DNA of 64,000 nt, taken from contig NZ_QGGX01000012.1 of NCBI RefSeq assembly GCF_003148805.1, positions 112,672 to 176,671 on the forward strand. The letters are read 5' to 3'. The translations under genes and the position numbers were made by a program. Below, piece after piece: positions 37,896 through 46,408 of this stretch. The notes beneath the pieces are model-generated. The model did not search any database, was not told the origin of the DNA, and saw nothing but the letters and a program-made list of their open reading frames with translations. The stretch comes from Aminobacter sp. AP02. GTDB lineage: Bacteria; Pseudomonadota; Alphaproteobacteria; Rhizobiales; Rhizobiaceae. The stretch's first letter is position 1, and each line of letters opens with the position of its first letter.

Positions 37896-38614
37896 GTCCG
37901 GCCGGTCACCGCTATCCAGCGATGGTCGGGTCCTTCAAAGCCGTGGCGGATGACGGTGATGAGCACGGCATAAGTCATCGCGCCGCCTTCGCCGAAGAAG
38001 GTCTGCACGCCGCCGATGCGGTAGCCGGTCGGGCAGCCGCGACTAAGCGGCACGTCCTTGTCTTCCTGAAGCACATCGGTTTTGCCGCCGTCGCCGACAT
38101 GCACCAGCTTGAAGCCCTTGACCGGGCCGATGCCCGGGCAGCGCTCGATCTCGCCGAGCGAAATCTCTTCAAGCCGGAATTCGAGCTGCGGGTCGATGGG
38201 TGGGAACACCGGGCGAGGATTGACAACCATCTTGTACGGATCGGCGCTGATTTCGGTCACTGCGTTGAAACCTGCGAGACGGCCTCGATTGGCGGCCAGC
38301 ACTTCGTCCTTGATGACTTTCTCGCCACGCGTCCGCGCCTCATCGCGTGCTACCTGCAGGCCGACGCTTTCGTCCTCCATCTGCACGCGCACCGGTGTGT
38401 CGGGCATGAACTTGTCGGTTTCGGTGTCGATGTAGAAGCGATTCGCATACGCAAAGCCCGAGCCATCCTGGATGCCGAACTCCTCGAAGCCGAAAATCTT
38501 GCCGTCGGCGCTGAAACCGAGAATGTTGAGTTCAGCCGCGTCGCCGGCGTGGGCCAGTTGCGAAGTGGCAAACAACGACAGGCCTGCGAGGCAAAGAAGC
38601 TTGATCAATCTCAC
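37892..38614 (-). CDS. DUF2259 secreted protein
   Basis: A 240-residue exported protein: signal peptide RLIKLLCLAGLSLFATSQLAHAGD, then AAELNILGFSADGKIFGFEEFGIQDGSGFAYANRFYID, the DUF2259 signature (predicted secreted protein), and a C-terminal VLITVIRHGFEGPDHRWIAVTG. Two cysteines (CPGIGP, CPTGY) may form a disulfide. GTG 38614 follows AGAGGGA. An in-frame extension upstream lacks secretion features. Function unknown. Confidence 0.82.
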   Translation of the reverse strand: MRLIKLLCLAGLSLFATSQLAHAGDAAELNILGFSADGKIFGFEEFGIQDGSGFAYANRFYIDTETDKFMPDTPVRVQMEDESVGLQVARDEARTRGEKVIKDEVLAANRGRLAGFNAVTEISADPYKMVVNPRPVFPPIDPQLEFRLEEISLGEIERCPGIGPVKGFKLVHVGDGGKTDVLQEDKDVPLSRGCPTGYRIGGVQTFFGEGGAMTYAVLITVIRHGFEGPDHRWIAVTGRT

Positions 38615-38690
38615 GGCAATCCCTCTCGAACCCGATTGATTCAGTTTGTCAGGCGAAAGCGCTAAGATAGCGTCAATAAAGGGTTTTGGG

Positions 38691-39701
38691 TCAACCCTTG
38701 CGGCTCGACCATACCGGCATCGTGTCGCCTGGAACCGCCGTCGCCTGATGCACGCCGCGTGCGATCGCCCTTGCCATGGTCGAGGCGGCGGCGGCGAAGA
38801 AGTCGACGACATCCTCCTGTCCGACCGTGATGCCGCTCGTTCCCGTCGCCAGTGCAAACACCAGGTCGCCATCAAAAGGCGTGTGTACCGGCCAAATCGC
38901 GCGGGTGAAGCCGTCATGGGCCGATATCGCCAGCCGCTTTCCTGCCGCCTTGCTCAAAACCGCGTCGGTGGCGATCACCGCAATCGTGGTGTTGGCGGCG
39001 GCGCTGTTTGCTTCCTCGTACTTCTTGAACACGCGGGCAGCGTCGTCGGGCAGCGGCGAGGGGTAACCCAGACCGGCGAACTCACCGTCGAGTTCGAATG
39101 GCGCCGCCCAGAAATGCCTGGAGCGGCCGACAGTGACTGACCCGGTGGCGTTGACCGCAACCAGCGCGCCGACAGTCACGCCATTTGGCAGCACTGTCGA
39201 AGCCGAGCCAAGACCGCCCTTGAGCCCCGCCGTCAGCGCCCCTGTGCCGGCACCCACCGTGCCAAGGGCAAAATCGCGGTCGGCGGCCTGTACGGCATCG
39301 TAGCCAAGCTCACGGTAGGGCGGATAGCGGCCCCAATCCTTGTCGCCGCCATTGAGCATGTCGAACAGGATCGCCGCCGGCACGATGGGAATGATCTGGT
39401 CGCGCACGGCAAAGCCGACGCCTTTCTCCCGCAAGGCTGCCTGAACGCCCGATGCCGCGTCGAGGCCGAAGGCCGAGCCGCCTGAAAGCACCACCGCATT
39501 GACGGTTTCGACCGTATTGTGCGCTTCAAGCAGGTCGGTCTCTCGTGTTCCCGGCGCGCCGCCCAGCACTTGCACCGCGGCCGTTGCCGGCGTGTCGCAC
39601 AAGACGACTGTCACGCCCGACTTCACCTTGTCGTCAGCGGCATTACCGACCCGCAGGCCGGCAACGTCGGTAATGAGGTTCAGCGGTCCAGATTTCAGCA
39701 T
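38691..39701 (-). CDS. P1 family peptidase (DmpA/BapA type)
   Basis: A 336-residue N-terminal-nucleophile aminopeptidase of MEROPS family S58, autoprocessed into two chains. It shows NAVVLSGGSAFGLDAASGVQAAL, GTVGAGTGALTAGLKGGLGSAS, and the cleavage and nucleophile region AANTTIAVIATDAVLSKA, where the new N-terminal residue would be a Thr rather than the Ser of DmpA. Such enzymes remove N-terminal or beta-amino acids. It lies 13 bp after the binding-protein gene, so uptake and hydrolysis of peptides or amides may be linked. Confidence 0.92.
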   Translation of the reverse strand: MLKSGPLNLITDVAGLRVGNAADDKVKSGVTVVLCDTPATAAVQVLGGAPGTRETDLLEAHNTVETVNAVVLSGGSAFGLDAASGVQAALREKGVGFAVRDQIIPIVPAAILFDMLNGGDKDWGRYPPYRELGYDAVQAADRDFALGTVGAGTGALTAGLKGGLGSASTVLPNGVTVGALVAVNATGSVTVGRSRHFWAAPFELDGEFAGLGYPSPLPDDAARVFKKYEEANSAAANTTIAVIATDAVLSKAAGKRLAISAHDGFTRAIWPVHTPFDGDLVFALATGTSGITVGQEDVVDFFAAAASTMARAIARGVHQATAVPGDTMPVWSSRKG

Positions 39702-39714
39702 GCCGGCTTCAACA

Positions 39715-40788
39715 TTATTGCGTCTCTAATGGCACGTAGTTCGAGCCGTCGAAGCGGAACAGCCGATATGGGTTTTCCGTGAGGTCGCCCTTGGCATTGA
39801 AACGGATCTTGCCGATAGCCGTATCGAATTCTTGCCTTGCCAGTACTTCGGTGACAGGCGTTCCGCTCGATGTGGCAAGTTCCGCCGCGGCGCGGGCAAT
39901 TTCCACCGCGGCATAGGCGGGCAGGGAGTAGCCGTCGGGTATCAGCTTTTGCGCTTCGAAGGCGGACAGTACGTCCGAATTGGCGAGATCGGACCATTCG
40001 GGGGGAGCGACCATCAGCGTGCCCTCGGCGGGCGGCACCGCTCGGTCGGCGACGCGAAGCGTTTCGCCCCCCGCAAACACCATGCCATCGCCAAGCGTGG
40101 CCGCATCGCGGCCCATCACGGCGATGTCCTCACCGTCTCCGCCGACGAATACATGCGTCGCGCCTGCCTTGCGCAGGCGGGCAACGAGCGCCACCTGGTT
40201 GTCGAGTTGCGGCCGGTAGGTGTCGACGAACACCGGCTTCAGCCCGGCCTGCTCGACACTTGCCCGGAAGCTTTCGGCCAACTCGCGGCCGTAAATGGTG
40301 CCGTCATCGACGATGGCGAACAACTCGTCGTTCCATAGCCGCGTCAGCAGGGAAGCCGCCGCTTCGCGCTCATTGTCACCGCGCGGCCCGAGACGAAATA
40401 TCTGCCAACCGGTCTTGTCGCGCCGATCGGTCAGGCTGTCGGTGCGCACGCCCACTGATATGACAGGGATCTGGGCATCCTTGAGCACGGGCAGGGCGGC
40501 TTCGATCGATTCGGTGCAGAGAAAGCCGGTGGCAACCGCCACCTGGGCGTCGACGAAGCCTTGCGCTGCTATTGCTCCGCCTTCGGTGGTGCAGCGGTCA
40601 TCGATGATCTCGAGCGATACCCCCAGGCGTTCCGCTGCAAGCATCGCACCGGCCTTGATCTGATCGCCGACCACGGCCGAGGGGCCCGACAAGGGGGCCG
40701 CCACGCCGACCTTCAGCGGCTCGGCTTGGGCGGCCAGCGCCAGAAGCGATGCGGCCAGTGCGGCGATGATTGCAGTTGCGGATCGCAT
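39715..40788 (-). CDS. branched-chain amino acid type ABC substrate-binding protein
   Basis: A 357-residue periplasmic binding protein of the LivJ/peripla_BP_6 type: signal peptide MRSATAIIAALAASLLALAAQA, then PLKVGVAAPLSGPSAVVGDQIKAGAMLAAE, the family start. Two cysteines (DDRCTTEGG and GFLCTES) match the disulfide seen in many Liv-type proteins. No permease or ATPase gene is adjacent, so it is an orphan component. It forms an operon with the P1 peptidase. Confidence 0.9.
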   Translation of the reverse strand: MRSATAIIAALAASLLALAAQAEPLKVGVAAPLSGPSAVVGDQIKAGAMLAAERLGVSLEIIDDRCTTEGGAIAAQGFVDAQVAVATGFLCTESIEAALPVLKDAQIPVISVGVRTDSLTDRRDKTGWQIFRLGPRGDNEREAAASLLTRLWNDELFAIVDDGTIYGRELAESFRASVEQAGLKPVFVDTYRPQLDNQVALVARLRKAGATHVFVGGDGEDIAVMGRDAATLGDGMVFAGGETLRVADRAVPPAEGTLMVAPPEWSDLANSDVLSAFEAQKLIPDGYSLPAYAAVEIARAAAELATSSGTPVTEVLARQEFDTAIGKIRFNAKGDLTENPYRLFRFDGSNYVPLETQ

Positions 40789-40956
40789 TCGGTCCGAGAA
40801 ACCTCCACGCGCAGGAATTTAGCGCGTTATCACTGCCGTACTGCCTGTCCCGCACAAGCGCAACGTGCTTGTGGCCCACTTGCCTAGAACGTGTTTGCTT
40901 GTGACCTGATCTATACGGCCATATATAGCGCAAATGGTTCATTGCAGGAAAATCCG

Positions 40957-41451
40957 GTGCTGAAGAAGTTTGAAGTCGGGCCGCAGGCCTATCGCGATGC
41001 GATGAGCCATTTTGCCGGCGCCGTTCATCTGGTCACCACCGACGGCGTTGCCGGCAAGCGTGGCGCCACCGTGATCGCCGCCTGTTCGGTGTCCGACAGC
41101 CCGCCAATGGTGCTTGTCTGCGTCAACCGAGAAAACCCCAAGAACGACGCCTTCATGGAGAATGGCAATTTTGCCCTCAACACGCTGGCCGCTCGCCATG
41201 AGCCGCTCGCAGTCGCCTTTTCCGGCGTCACCGGTCTTGCGCCCGAACAGCGATTCGCGCTTGGCGAGTGGGAAGTCCTTTCGTCAGGCGCCCCAGCCCT
41301 CATCGGCGCGGTCGCGGTGTTCGATTGCGAACTGGTCGACAGCAAGGAGATGGCCACCCATCGTGTCATGTTTGGCAAGGTGACAGGCCTTCGCATCGGC
41401 GATAACCTTCGCCCGCTGATCTATCACGGACGCAGCTACCACGTGCTGTAG
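40957..41451 (+). CDS. flavin reductase family protein (HpaC/NtaB type)
   Basis: A 164-residue FMN-binding split-barrel protein: YRDAMSHFAGAVHLVTTDGVAGKRGATVIAACSVSDSPPMVLVCVNREN, the flavin reductase-like signature, ending with RPLIYHGRSYHVL. It supplies reduced flavin to two-component monooxygenases; no such oxygenase is nearby. GTG 40957 follows CAGGAAA. It lies 20 bp before the CoxD-like gene and may be co-transcribed with that cluster. Confidence 0.88.
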   Translation: MLKKFEVGPQAYRDAMSHFAGAVHLVTTDGVAGKRGATVIAACSVSDSPPMVLVCVNRENPKNDAFMENGNFALNTLAARHEPLAVAFSGVTGLAPEQRFALGEWEVLSSGAPALIGAVAVFDCELVDSKEMATHRVMFGKVTGLRIGDNLRPLIYHGRSYHVL

Positions 41452-41471
41452 ACCGTCTTTCCGGAAACGCC

Positions 41472-42401
41472 ATGACCGACCGAACGCCTCGTCCCATCCC
41501 CCAAACGATCGACGAGACGCTCGATCTGCTGACCGGCGCGGACTATGTCGCCGACCGCGCGTTGGCGACGGTGCTGTTTCTTTCCCTGCGCATGAACCGG
41601 CCGCTGTTTCTCGAAGGCGAGGCCGGCGTCGGCAAGACCGAGATCGCCAAGGTCCTGGCGAGCGCGCTCGGCCGGCGGCTGATCCGCCTGCAATGCTACG
41701 AAGGCCTCGACGTCTCCTCCGCAGTCTATGAGTGGAATTACGCCGCGCAGATGATCGAGATCCGCATGGAGGAGGCGACCGGCAAGGTCGATCGCTCCGA
41801 TATGGAAAGAAACGTCTTTTCCGAAAAATACCTGATCCGCCGCCCGGTGCTCGATGCGCTGACCGGCAAGGCCGGCGCAGCCCCCATCTTCCTGATCGAC
41901 GAACTCGATCGCACCGACGAGGCTTTTGAAGCGTTTCTGCTCGAAATTCTCTCCGATTATCAGGTGACGGTGCCCGAACTCGGCACGATCAAGGCCGAAG
42001 AGCCGCCGATCGTCATCATCACCACCAACCGCACCCGCGAAATCCACGACGCCTTGAAGCGGCGCTGCCTTTATCATTGGGTCGATTATCCCAATGCCGA
42101 ACGTGAGCTGGAGATAGTTCGCCGCAAGGTGCCGCAGGCCAATCAGCGGCTTTCCCAGGAGGTTGTGCGTTTCATCCAGAGGCTCCGCGAGATCGAGCTG
42201 TTCAAGGTGCCCGGCGTCGCTGAAACCATCGACTGGGCCTCGGCACTGACCGAGTTGGACAAGGTCGCGCTCGATCCCGAGACGATTTCGGACACGATTG
42301 GCGTGCTGCTCAAATACCAGGACGACATTGCGCGCATCGAACAGGGCGAAGGCCGCCGCATCCTCAACGAGGTGAAGGCGGAGCTTTCAGCAGCGGAGTA
42401 G
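41472..42401 (+). CDS. MoxR-family AAA+ ATPase, CoxD-like
   Basis: A 309-residue ATPase: Walker A FLEGEAGVGKTEIAK, Walker B IFLIDELDR, sensor 1 region VIITTNRTREIHDALKRRCLYHWVDYP. In Oligotropha, CoxD with CoxE matures the [CuSMoO2] centre of CO dehydrogenase; MoxR-VWA pairs act as metal-centre chaperones generally. It is followed 2 bp later by the CoxE-like gene. Here no coxMSL structural genes are adjacent, so its client enzyme is elsewhere. Confidence 0.92.
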   Translation: MTDRTPRPIPQTIDETLDLLTGADYVADRALATVLFLSLRMNRPLFLEGEAGVGKTEIAKVLASALGRRLIRLQCYEGLDVSSAVYEWNYAAQMIEIRMEEATGKVDRSDMERNVFSEKYLIRRPVLDALTGKAGAAPIFLIDELDRTDEAFEAFLLEILSDYQVTVPELGTIKAEEPPIVIITTNRTREIHDALKRRCLYHWVDYPNAERELEIVRRKVPQANQRLSQEVVRFIQRLREIELFKVPGVAETIDWASALTELDKVALDPETISDTIGVLLKYQDDIARIEQGEGRRILNEVKAELSAAE

Positions 42402-42403
42402 AG

Positions 42404-43654
42404 ATGGACGCGTTCCGATCGGATCCTCGGTTTGCAACGCCTGACGGCCGCATCGGCGACAACATCGTCTATTTCGCCCGCGCTTTGCGCAAGGCCGGCA
42501 TGCGTGTCGGCCCGGCCTCGGTCAAGGATGCCATCGAGGCGGTGCTTGCAGCCGGCATCGGCTCGCGCGACGATTTTTACTGGACCCTGCATGCCGTGCT
42601 GGTTAGCCGGCATGAGGACCACGCCACTTTCGACGAGGCGTTCAGGCTGTTTTGGAAGTCGCGCGAGCTGATCGAAAAGTTGCTGGCGATGTTTTCGCCC
42701 GTCGCACCCGACCACCGCGAGAAACAGAAACCTCGCGCCGCCGAAAACCGTGTCAGCCAGGCGATGTTCGAAGGCCACCAAAAGAGCCAGCCACCGCGCG
42801 AGATCCCCGAGATCGAGGTCGATGCGCGTTTCACGGTGTCGGGCAACGAGATGCTGCGCGCCAAGGACTTCGCGCAGATGACGGCCCGCGAGATTTCGGA
42901 GGCGCGTCGCGAGATCGGCGCATTGCGCTTGCCCTTCGACACCGTGCGCACCCGCCGTTTCAAGCCCGATCCCCATGGCGGCAAGGTCGATCCGCGCGCC
43001 ATGATGCGGGCGGCCGCCCGCACCGGCGGCCAGTTGATCCTGCCGAAGTTCCGCTCGCCCCGGGAGGTACATCCGCCTTTGGTGGTGCTCGCCGACATTT
43101 CCGGCTCGATGAGCCAGTACACCCGCATCTTCCTGCATTTTTTGCATGCACTGACGGAAAAACGGCGGCGCGTACATACCTTCGTCTTTGGCACCAGGCT
43201 CACCAATCTGACGCGACAGATGCGCCACCGTGACCCCGATGCGGCACTTGCCGACTGTTCTGCCGTGGTCAAGGATTGGTCAGGCGGCACGCGGATCGGT
43301 GACACGTTTGGCGAGTTCAACCGGCTGTGGTCGCGCCGCGTTCTGGGGCAGGGCGCAGTCGTGCTGCTCATCACCGACGGGCTCGAGCGCGACGATGTCG
43401 CCGGTCTCTCCGAAGAGATGGAGCGGCTCAAGAAGTCGTGTCGCAGGCTAATCTGGCTCAACCCGCTCTTGCGTTTCGATGGTTTCGAGGCCCGTGCGCG
43501 TGGCGTTCGCGCCATGCTGCCGTATGTCGACGAGTTCCGCCCGGTACATAATCTCAACGCGCTAGGCGATCTCTGCGCATCGCTTGGCGCGCCGGCTTCG
43601 CGCAGCAGCGACCCCAGATTGTGGATGATCGACGGCCAGCGCCGCGCGGCGTAA
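42404..43654 (+). CDS. VWA domain protein, CoxE-like
   Basis: A 416-residue protein. The N-terminal region matches the CoxE/YeaD type (NIVYFARALRKAGMRVGPASVKDAIEAVLAAG). The C-terminal von Willebrand A domain (from about residue 225) has the metal-ion-dependent adhesion motif DISGSMS and the later DWSGGTRIGD and LLITDGLERDD segments. It is the expected partner of the MoxR-type ATPase in assembling a molybdenum hydroxylase. ATG follows GGAG, with 2 bp spacing. Confidence 0.92.
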   Translation: MDAFRSDPRFATPDGRIGDNIVYFARALRKAGMRVGPASVKDAIEAVLAAGIGSRDDFYWTLHAVLVSRHEDHATFDEAFRLFWKSRELIEKLLAMFSPVAPDHREKQKPRAAENRVSQAMFEGHQKSQPPREIPEIEVDARFTVSGNEMLRAKDFAQMTAREISEARREIGALRLPFDTVRTRRFKPDPHGGKVDPRAMMRAAARTGGQLILPKFRSPREVHPPLVVLADISGSMSQYTRIFLHFLHALTEKRRRVHTFVFGTRLTNLTRQMRHRDPDAALADCSAVVKDWSGGTRIGDTFGEFNRLWSRRVLGQGAVVLLITDGLERDDVAGLSEEMERLKKSCRRLIWLNPLLRFDGFEARARGVRAMLPYVDEFRPVHNLNALGDLCASLGAPASRSSDPRLWMIDGQRRAA

Positions 43655-43672
43655 GGTCGTGAAGGAGGTTCT

Positions 43673-44008
43673 ATGCCAAGCAGATTTCTCGATGAAGCCC
43701 GCGATCCGCTGATCATCGCGGAGAACTGGATGAAAGACGGCAAGGACGTCGCGATCGCAACGGTGGTCGAGACCTGGGGCTCGGCGCCGCGTCCCGTCGG
43801 CAGCCATCTCGTCATTGACGCTGAAGGCACCTTCCACGGTTCGGTCTCGGGTGGTTGCGTCGAAGGTGCGGTCATTTCCGAAGCGCTTGACGTGATCGAG
43901 AGCGGCAAACCGAAGATGCTCGATTTCGGCGTCGCCGACGAAACGGCGTGGCAGGTTGGTCTGTCCTGCGGTGGTCGCATTCGGGTGTATGTCGAGCGAT
44001 TGGGTTGA
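43673..44008 (+). CDS. XdhC-family protein, N-terminal (CoxI) domain only
   Basis: A 111-residue protein with the XdhC/CoxI N-terminal domain: VAIATVVETWGSAPRPVGSHLVIDAEGTFHGSVSGGCVEGAVI and a Cys near the end (GLSCGGRIRVYVERLG). XdhC proteins bind molybdenum cofactor, protect its sulfurated form and insert it into xanthine dehydrogenase-type enzymes. The usual two-domain XdhC is split here: this gene has the first domain and the next gene the second. A strong GGAGG precedes ATG 43673. Confidence 0.92.
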   Translation: MPSRFLDEARDPLIIAENWMKDGKDVAIATVVETWGSAPRPVGSHLVIDAEGTFHGSVSGGCVEGAVISEALDVIESGKPKMLDFGVADETAWQVGLSCGGRIRVYVERLG

Positions 44009-44012
44009 GCCG

Positions 44013-44723
44013 ATGGATCCTTTCGCGCTGAAGACGTTGAATGCCGAGCGCCGCGCGCGCCGGGCGGCCATCCTCGTCACCGACATGGGCGACGGCCGCG
44101 ACCGTGTGGTCAAGGAGGGCGATGTGGTCGCCGGAGATTTAGGTGCCGCACTGGCCAAGGCGTTCCGCACCGGTCTTTCCGGTACTGCAGAGGCGGAAGG
44201 TCGTCAGTTCTTCCTCAATGTGCACCTGCCACAGCCGCGACTTGTGGTGATCGGTGCCGTGCATATCAGCCAGGCACTGGCGCCGATGGCCAGGATTGCC
44301 GGTTTTCCGCTGGAGATCATTGATCCCCGCACGGCCTTTGCCAGCGACGATCGTTTTCCTGACGTGACCCTCCACGCCGAATGGCCGGAGGATGTGTTGA
44401 AGCATTGCCCGCTCGACCGTTATGCGGCACTGGCGGCGGTGACCCATGATCCCAAGATCGACGACTTCGCGCTCAAGGCTGCACTGGACGCCGAGTGCTT
44501 TTACATTGGCGCTCTAGGCAGCCGAAAAACGCATGCCAAGCGCGTCGAACGTCTTCTCGGCATGGGCGCGACACCCGAACAGATCGAGCGCATCAATGCG
44601 CCGATCGGTCTCGATATCGGCGCTGCAAATCCGGCAGAGATTGCCGTTGCGGTGCTCGCACAGGTCATTGCCGCGTTCCGGTCACGCGGGCTTGGCGCCA
44701 AGGCGAAAAGCGAGGCGGCGTGA
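44013..44723 (+). CDS. XdhC-family protein, Rossmann domain part
   Basis: A 236-residue protein with the XdhC C-terminal Rossmann-like domain: PRLVVIGAVHISQALAPMARIAGFPLEIIDPR, then YAALAAVTHDPKIDDFAL and CFYIGALGSRKTHAKRVERL, IGLDIGAANPAEIAVAVLAQV. It complements the preceding half-length XdhC gene, so the pair equals one split XdhC. ATG 44013 lies 4 bp after that gene. Its stop overlaps the next gene's GTG by 4 bp. Confidence 0.92.
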   Translation: MDPFALKTLNAERRARRAAILVTDMGDGRDRVVKEGDVVAGDLGAALAKAFRTGLSGTAEAEGRQFFLNVHLPQPRLVVIGAVHISQALAPMARIAGFPLEIIDPRTAFASDDRFPDVTLHAEWPEDVLKHCPLDRYAALAAVTHDPKIDDFALKAALDAECFYIGALGSRKTHAKRVERLLGMGATPEQIERINAPIGLDIGAANPAEIAVAVLAQVIAAFRSRGLGAKAKSEAA

Positions 44724-46330
44724 AATTTGGCGCGATAGCCGTTGGGCAGGCTGAAGGTGCGGTGCTCGCGCATTCTACAAGTGCCGGCGACCATCGCTAC
44801 CGCAAGGCACACGTGCTCGCCGCCGAGGATATTGCCATCCTCGCTGCCGCAGGTTTGAAAGAAATCGTCGTTGCGGTGCTGGAACCGGGCGACCTCGGCG
44901 AAGACCAGGCCGCCGAAGCGATCGCGGCAATCATGCACCACCGCCACGTCGAGGTGAAGCCTGCGGCGACGGGCCGGGTCAACCTCCATGCGCTGGAAGC
45001 CGGCGTCTTTACCGTTGATGCTGGGCTCATCGACGCCATCAACGCCATCGACCCGTCGATCACCGTCGCCACGCTCGCCCAGCATGCCACCGTCGAAAAG
45101 GGCCAGATGGTCGCGACGGTCAAGATCATTCCCTTCGCTGTTGCGGGTCATCTTGTGCGCCAGGCAACCGAGCTATGTGCCGCACGCGAAATCTTTGCCG
45201 TCAATCCGTTCGTGCCCAAGCGCGTTGGCGTCATCCAGACAATGCTGCCCAGCGTCAAGCCAAGCGTCCTTGACAAGACGACCCGGCTGACCGAGCAGCG
45301 GCTGGCACGCTCTGGCAGCCGGCTGACCGCCGAGCGGCGGACGGCGCATGAAACGTCCGAAGTGGCCGAAGCCGCCAAGTTACTTGCCCGCGACCACGAC
45401 ATGGTGGTGATCTTCGGTGCGTCCGCGCTCAGCGATTTCGACGATGTCATCCCGGCTGCGGTCCGGGCCGCCGGCGGCACTGTCGTCCGCTCCGGCATGC
45501 CAGTCGACCCGGGCAATCTTCTGGTGCTTGGCCATATCGGAACTACGGCGGTCATCGGCGCGCCTGGGTGTGCTCGCAGCCCCAAGGAGAACGGTTTCGA
45601 CTGGGTGCTCGACCGGCTGATGTCAGGGCTCAAAGTGACTGCCGCCGACATTGGTGGCATGGGCGTCGGTGGCCTGTTGATGGAAATCCCGACACGGCCA
45701 CAGCCGCGCGACCTGTCTGCCGTTCCGCCTGTCCCGAAGGTGCACGCCGTACTGCTCGCAGCGGGGCGCTCCAGCCGCATGGGTGGGCCCAACAAGCTGA
45801 TGGCCCTATTCCAGGGCAAGCCGCTGGTGCGCCGTACGGCCGAGCGCGTACTGGCCTCGAAGGCCGAAAGCACTGTCGTTGTCACAGGCCATCAGGCCCC
45901 ACGCATTCGCGAGGTGCTTGCCGGTCTCGACATTCCGGTCGCTCACAACGCCGATTTCGCCACCGGTCTCGCCAGTTCGCTCAAGACGGGCGTTGCGGCA
46001 CTGCCCGAAGATGCGGCTGGCGCACTCATCGTGCTTGGCGACATGCCCGAGGTACTCGCCGCCGACCTCGATCGGCTGATTGACGCCTTCGAACGCGCCG
46101 ACGCCCGCGCCGTTGTTCGCGCCACCCATGACGGCAAGCGCGGCAACCCGGTTATTTTGCCTCGCGCCTTGTTCCCAGCTGTCGCCCACCTCGAAGGCGA
46201 CACCGGAGCCCGCCATATTGTCGAGTCCGAAGGCGTGGATGTCATCGATGTCGAAATTGGCAAAGGCGCTGCTGTAGATGTCGATACGCCCGACGCCCTT
46301 GAAACAGCGGGCGGGGTTCTGCAGGGCTGA
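44720..46330 (+). CDS. MoeA-like molybdopterin-binding / MocA cytidylyltransferase fusion
   Basis: A 536-residue two-part protein. Residues 1-335 resemble a molybdopterin-binding MoeA/MogA-like region (VGQAEGAVLAHST ... VVIFGASALSDFDDVIPAAVRAAGG ... PVDPGNLLVLGHI). Residues 343-536 are a MobA/MocA-type nucleotidyltransferase (AVLLAAGRSSRMGGPNKLMA, LGDMPEVLAADLDRL, GNPVILPRALFP). MocA makes molybdopterin cytosine dinucleotide, the cofactor form used by CO dehydrogenase-like enzymes, consistent with its CoxDE and XdhC neighbours. GTG 44720 overlaps the XdhC stop. Confidence 0.92.
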   Translation: MKFGAIAVGQAEGAVLAHSTSAGDHRYRKAHVLAAEDIAILAAAGLKEIVVAVLEPGDLGEDQAAEAIAAIMHHRHVEVKPAATGRVNLHALEAGVFTVDAGLIDAINAIDPSITVATLAQHATVEKGQMVATVKIIPFAVAGHLVRQATELCAAREIFAVNPFVPKRVGVIQTMLPSVKPSVLDKTTRLTEQRLARSGSRLTAERRTAHETSEVAEAAKLLARDHDMVVIFGASALSDFDDVIPAAVRAAGGTVVRSGMPVDPGNLLVLGHIGTTAVIGAPGCARSPKENGFDWVLDRLMSGLKVTAADIGGMGVGGLLMEIPTRPQPRDLSAVPPVPKVHAVLLAAGRSSRMGGPNKLMALFQGKPLVRRTAERVLASKAESTVVVTGHQAPRIREVLAGLDIPVAHNADFATGLASSLKTGVAALPEDAAGALIVLGDMPEVLAADLDRLIDAFERADARAVVRATHDGKRGNPVILPRALFPAVAHLEGDTGARHIVESEGVDVIDVEIGKGAAVDVDTPDALETAGGVLQG

Positions 46331-46408
46331 TGCCTGCGACATGTCTTTGCGCGGTTGACAGGTTGCCCTGTCAGCACGCAGTCATTGCCGCACAACAGGG
46401 GACGACAC

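Noticed and set aside
42577..43980. 467-codon minus-strand frame under the CoxE-like gene
   Set aside because: Ser/Arg-rich shadow of a VWA protein with an intact DISGSMS motif.
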